A DNA stretch of 46,404 bases. Origin: an uncultured SAR86 cluster bacterium. Its GTDB lineage: Bacteria; Pseudomonadota; Gammaproteobacteria; Magnimaribacterales; AG-339-G14. This document shows, piece by piece, positions 43,846-46,404 of the stretch (positions are counted from its first letter, which is position 1; the number at the start of each line of letters is the position of its first letter). Below the pieces are notes generated by a model. The model ran no database searches, was not told the DNA's origin, and saw nothing but the letters and a program-made list of their open reading frames with translations. Location of the stretch: assembly GCA_902562135.1 (NCBI GenBank), contig CACESE010000009.1, positions 1 through 46,404 of the forward strand, written 5' to 3'. The position numbers and the translations under genes are program-made.

Positions 43846-44337
43846 ATGGATATATCAGAGAGCGTTTTAAACACCTTAGCAGAAAAAGTTGCAACCTTAT
43901 TATCAGAAAGAAAACTCACTATTTCTACAGCTGAGTCTTGCACAGGTGGTTGGGTTGGAAAAGAATTAACCGGAATTCCGGGAAGTTCTAAATGGTACGG
44001 AACAGGATTTATAACATATTCAAATCATGCGAAACATAATTTACTAAACGTTCCTAAAGAATCTTTAATAAATCATGGAGCAGTTTCTAAAGTTGTTGTT
44101 GAAGAGATGGCTAAAGGAGCAAAAGAACAAAGTAAATCAGATTTAAGCATAGCCGTAAGTGGAATAGCTGGACCTACTGGAGGCACAGAAGATAAGCCAG
44201 TAGGATCAGTTTGTTTTGCATATTCTGATAATAAGGGTACAAAAAGCTTTGAAAAAATATTCTCAGGTTCAAGAGATGAGGTAAGAAGGGAAAGTGTAAA
44301 ATTTATTCTTGAGGAAATTATTAATAATTTAAATTGA
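43846..44337 (+). CDS. pncC: nicotinamide-nucleotide amidase PncC (CinA C-terminal family)
   Basis: The 163-residue protein has Thr-Ala-Glu-Ser-Cys-Thr-Gly-Gly near 29-36, [10 protein letters not shown] near 60 and Ser-Gly-Ile-Ala-Gly-Pro-Thr-Gly-Gly near 106. It deamidates nicotinamide mononucleotide to recycle NAD. The single-domain form directly before recA is the known gammaproteobacterial order (pncC-recA). Confidence 0.94.
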   Translation: MDISESVLNTLAEKVATLLSERKLTISTAESCTGGWVGKELTGIPGSSKWYGTGFITYSNHAKHNLLNVPKESLINHGAVSKVVVEEMAKGAKEQSKSDLSIAVSGIAGPTGGTEDKPVGSVCFAYSDNKGTKSFEKIFSGSRDEVRRESVKFILEEIINNLN

Positions 44338-44386
44338 TTGCAAAAAAAATAAAAATAAAGTTATAATACTGTAAATTTATACAGTA
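44338..44386 (+). promoter_or_regulatory. recA: recA promoter with LexA (SOS) box
   Basis: TTGCAA (44338-44343) and TATAAT (44362-44367) are 18 bases apart. TACTGTAAATTTATACAGTA at 44367-44386 is a LexA box with perfect CTGT/ACAG arms of the E. coli type; it begins at the last base of the -10 and covers the start site. recA is therefore very likely repressed by LexA and induced by DNA damage. No Shine-Dalgarno is seen between the box and the ATG at 44393. Confidence 0.9.
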
Positions 44387-44392
44387 AAAATT

Positions 44393-45421
44393 ATGTCAAC
44401 AAAAAATACAAAAAAAGAAGAAGTATCTTCAGATAAATCAAAAAATTTAGCTTCAGCAATCAATCAAATTGAAAGTCAGTTTGGTAGTGGAACAATTATG
44501 AGAATGGGGGATAAAAAAGTTGAAGATATTCCTAGCATTTCTACCGGATCTTTAGGATTAGATTTGGCGCTCGGCGTAATGGGTCTTCCGCGAGGAAGAG
44601 TGGTTGAAATATTCGGTCCCGAATCTTCAGGTAAAACCACACTTACACTTCAAGTTATTGCTGAGTGCCAAAAACTAGGCGGTACCGCAGCTTTTGTTGA
44701 TGCTGAGCATGCTTTAGATCCAATTTACGCAGCAAAACTAGGTGTGAAAGTTGATGATTTACTCTTATCTCAACCTGATACTGGTGAGCAAGCCTTAGAG
44801 GTCGCAGATATTATGGTTAAGTCAGGAGGTGTAGATGTTTTGGTTATTGATTCAGTTGCAGCTTTGACACCAAGGGCTGAAATTGAAGGTGAAATGGGCG
44901 ATCATCATGTTGGACTGCAAGCTCGATTAATGTCTCAAGCCTTAAGAAAGATTACAGGAAACATAAAGAGATCTAATACTCTTGTAATTTTCATAAACCA
45001 AATAAGAATGAAAATCGGTGTCATGTTTGGTAACCCAGAAACAACCTCAGGAGGTAATGCTTTAAAATTTTATTCATCAGTTAGACTGGATATTAGAAGA
45101 ATTGGAACAGTAAAAGATGGTGATGAAGTAAGTGGAAACGAAACAAGAGTGAAAGTAGTTAAAAACAAAGTTGCACCTCCATTTAGACAAGCAGAATTTC
45201 AGATTTTATATGGAAAAGGTATAAACAAAGCAGGAGAGCTTTTGGATATAGGGGCAGAGCATAAGATTGTTGAGAAATCAGGAGCTTGGTATTCTTATAA
45301 CGATGAAAAAATAGGTCAGGGTAAAGTTAATGCTAGTGAATATCTCAAACAAAATCCCAAAATAATGAGGGAAATTGAAGATAAAATTTATAAAGCTATT
45401 AAAGATTCTGAATTAAACTAG
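44393..45421 (+). CDS. recA: recombinase RecA
   Basis: The 342-residue protein has Walker A Gly-Pro-Glu-Ser-Ser-Gly-Lys-Thr (75-82), Walker B with Val-Leu-Val-Ile-Asp-Ser, loop L1 Met-Gly-Asp-His-His-Val-Gly-Leu and loop L2 Gly-Asn-Pro-Glu-Thr-Thr-Ser-Gly-Gly. It drives strand exchange and LexA self-cleavage. The C-terminal acidic tail is short, ending Ile-Lys-Asp-Ser-Glu-Leu-Asn, compared with E. coli. recX does not follow; proS converges four bases away. Confidence 0.98.
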   Translation: MSTKNTKKEEVSSDKSKNLASAINQIESQFGSGTIMRMGDKKVEDIPSISTGSLGLDLALGVMGLPRGRVVEIFGPESSGKTTLTLQVIAECQKLGGTAAFVDAEHALDPIYAAKLGVKVDDLLLSQPDTGEQALEVADIMVKSGGVDVLVIDSVAALTPRAEIEGEMGDHHVGLQARLMSQALRKITGNIKRSNTLVIFINQIRMKIGVMFGNPETTSGGNALKFYSSVRLDIRRIGTVKDGDEVSGNETRVKVVKNKVAPPFRQAEFQILYGKGINKAGELLDIGAEHKIVEKSGAWYSYNDEKIGQGKVNASEYLKQNPKIMREIEDKIYKAIKDSELN

Positions 45422-45425
45422 ATGT

Positions 45426-46404
45426 TTATTTAATCCTATCAATAATCTGATCAATTTTTAAAATTTCTTTTTTTTGATTTTTTCTATTTATTAATTCTAC
45501 TGAATCATTATTAATCTTATCACTTATAACTAATTGAAAAGGGACGCCCATCAAATTAGCATCTCTGAATTTAATACCTGGATTTAAATCTCTGTCATCG
45601 AGGAAAACTTCAATTCCACACTTTATTAATTTTGAGTAAATTTTATCTATTTTTTTACTCAAATCTTTATTACTTTTTGGATTAATCGAAACAATGTAAC
45701 AATTAAAAGGAGAAATAGCTTTTGGAAATATAATGCCTTCATCATCAAAATTTTGCTCTATGGCTGCAGCTACAATCCTTGAAACACCGATCCCATAGCA
45801 CCCCATGAATACATCTTGAAGTTTATTATCTTTTTGAACTTTTAAGTTCATGGCTTTACTATATTTAGTACCTAGTTCAAATATATGACCAACTTCTATT
45901 CCCTTCTTTAAACTTAACTTGCCTTTTCCATCGGGACTGTTCATGCCCTCAATTTTATCGGGGTCTTTTTCATCAAGAAGTTCAATATTTATTGCAAAAT
46001 CACTTTCATTGCTGAAAGCTAAAGTATCTTCTCCTGAATTAGCTAACACATGAAATTCCTCAGATTTGTCTCCACCAATAGAGCCAGAATCAGCAGAAAC
46101 TATTTTGTAATCAAGGCCTATTAAATCAAAGATATTTTTGTATATTTTTTTCATGTTAGAGTAAATATCATGCATAGAGTCTTCATCTAGACTGAAAGAA
46201 TAAGCATCTTTCATCAGAAATTCTCTTGCCCTCATCACACCGAATCTTGGTCTAATTTCATCTCTAAATTTGTTTTGAATTTGATAGAAAGTCTTAGGTA
46301 AATCTTTATGACTAGTTATTTCCTTTTTTGCAATATCAGTAATAATTTCTTCGTGTGTTGGACCTAGGAAAAAATCTCTCTGATTTCTATCTTTAAAGCC
46401 TAAA
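45426..46404 (-). CDS. proS: prolyl-tRNA synthetase, 3' portion, lacking the INS editing domain
   Basis: The frame is open past the window end (5' part missing). Visible are Phe-Leu-Gly-Pro-Thr-His-Glu-Glu near 46365, Arg-Pro-Arg-Phe-Gly-Val-Met-Arg-Ala-Arg-Glu-Phe (motif 2), Gly-Gly-Asp-Lys-Ser-Glu-Glu-Phe, Gly-Ile-Glu-Val-Gly-His-Ile-Phe, Gly-Cys-Tyr-Gly-Ile-Gly-Val-Ser-Arg (motif 3) and the anticodon-binding domain. Between Asn-Ile-Glu-Leu and Gly-Ile-Glu-Val only about 25 residues occur, where E. coli ProRS has an insertion of about 180 that clears Ala-tRNA(Pro). This short form is typical of alphaproteobacteria and mitochondria. Confidence 0.95.
   Translation of the reverse strand, partial: LGFKDRNQRDFFLGPTHEEIITDIAKKEITSHKDLPKTFYQIQNKFRDEIRPRFGVMRAREFLMKDAYSFSLDEDSMHDIYSNMKKIYKNIFDLIGLDYKIVSADSGSIGGDKSEEFHVLANSGEDTLAFSNESDFAINIELLDEKDPDKIEGMNSPDGKGKLSLKKGIEVGHIFELGTKYSKAMNLKVQKDNKLQDVFMGCYGIGVSRIVAAAIEQNFDDEGIIFPKAISPFNCYIVSINPKSNKDLSKKIDKIYSKLIKCGIEVFLDDRDLNPGIKFRDANLMGVPFQLVISDKINNDSVELINRKNQKKEILKIDQIIDRIK

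Noticed and set aside
43826-43894. N-terminal extension of fdxA to 43894
   Set aside because: The extension overlaps the pncC start and does not resemble FdxA, whose N terminus is Met-Thr-Phe-Ile-Val as at 43825.

Overview
The window looks like an AT-rich, streamlined gammaproteobacterial chromosome, possibly from the marine SAR86 group or a similar lineage. The gammaproteobacterial assignment rests on gene order: kdsD-lpt genes diverging from mlaC-murA-hisGD, then rplM-rpsI-petABC-sspA, lpoA/rsmI-rnpB-mraZ, pyrG-kdsA-eno-ftsB-ispDF-surE-pcm, and pncC-recA. The SAR86-like placement is an inference from base composition (roughly one-third G+C by eye), very short spacers, many 1-30 nt gene overlaps and missing accessory genes. 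I see no insertion sequence, prophage, CRISPR array or tRNA.

Layout: 1-518 mreD (with the probable last codons of mreC). 515-4312, minus strand, lipopolysaccharide export and Kdo genes (kdsD, lptC, lptB), then an 80-codon ORF holding only the C-terminal DNA-binding domain of sigma-54, then mgtE. 4370-8154 mlaC-murA-hisG-hisD. 8147-8896, minus strand, a membrane-anchored DegS-like protease without a PDZ domain. 8960-12925 ribosomal proteins L13/S9, the cytochrome bc1 complex and sspA. 12922-14070, minus strand, a short LpoA-like lipoprotein. 14051-15354 rsmI, RNase P RNA and the mraZ leader. 15355-30364 a rearranged division and cell-wall (dcw) cluster. 30442-34148 rpsF-rpsR-rplI-dnaB-alr. 34217-35305 a diiron ferritin-like protein. 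35369-41859 pyrG-kdsA-eno-ftsB-ispD-ispF-surE-pcm. 41904-43039 a two-helix membrane peptide plus a histidine-box desaturase or hydroxylase. 43042-43825, minus strand, thioesterase and ferredoxin. 43846-45421 pncC and SOS-regulated recA. 45426-46404, minus strand, the 3' part of proS.

Most genes serve envelope growth: peptidoglycan precursor synthesis (murA, murE, murF, mraY, murD, murG, murC, ddl, alr), septation (ftsL, ftsA, ftsZ, ftsI, ftsW, ftsB), elongation (mreD), PBP activation (lpoA), and lipopolysaccharide synthesis and export (kdsD, kdsA, lptC, lptB). The rest are ordinary housekeeping genes.

The most unusual points are: (1) a free-standing RpoN-box protein where full-length rpoN normally lies; (2) a dcw cluster with ftsA-ftsZ moved between ftsL and ftsI and no ftsQ; (3) a 10-bp-phased GTGTR repeat ahead of mraZ that looks like a diverged MraZ operator; (4) a prolyl-tRNA synthetase without the editing insertion; (5) domain-trimmed DegS and LpoA and a trimmed RNase P RNA; and (6) probable leaderless promoters, including one symmetric -10 palindrome shared by fdxA and pncC.
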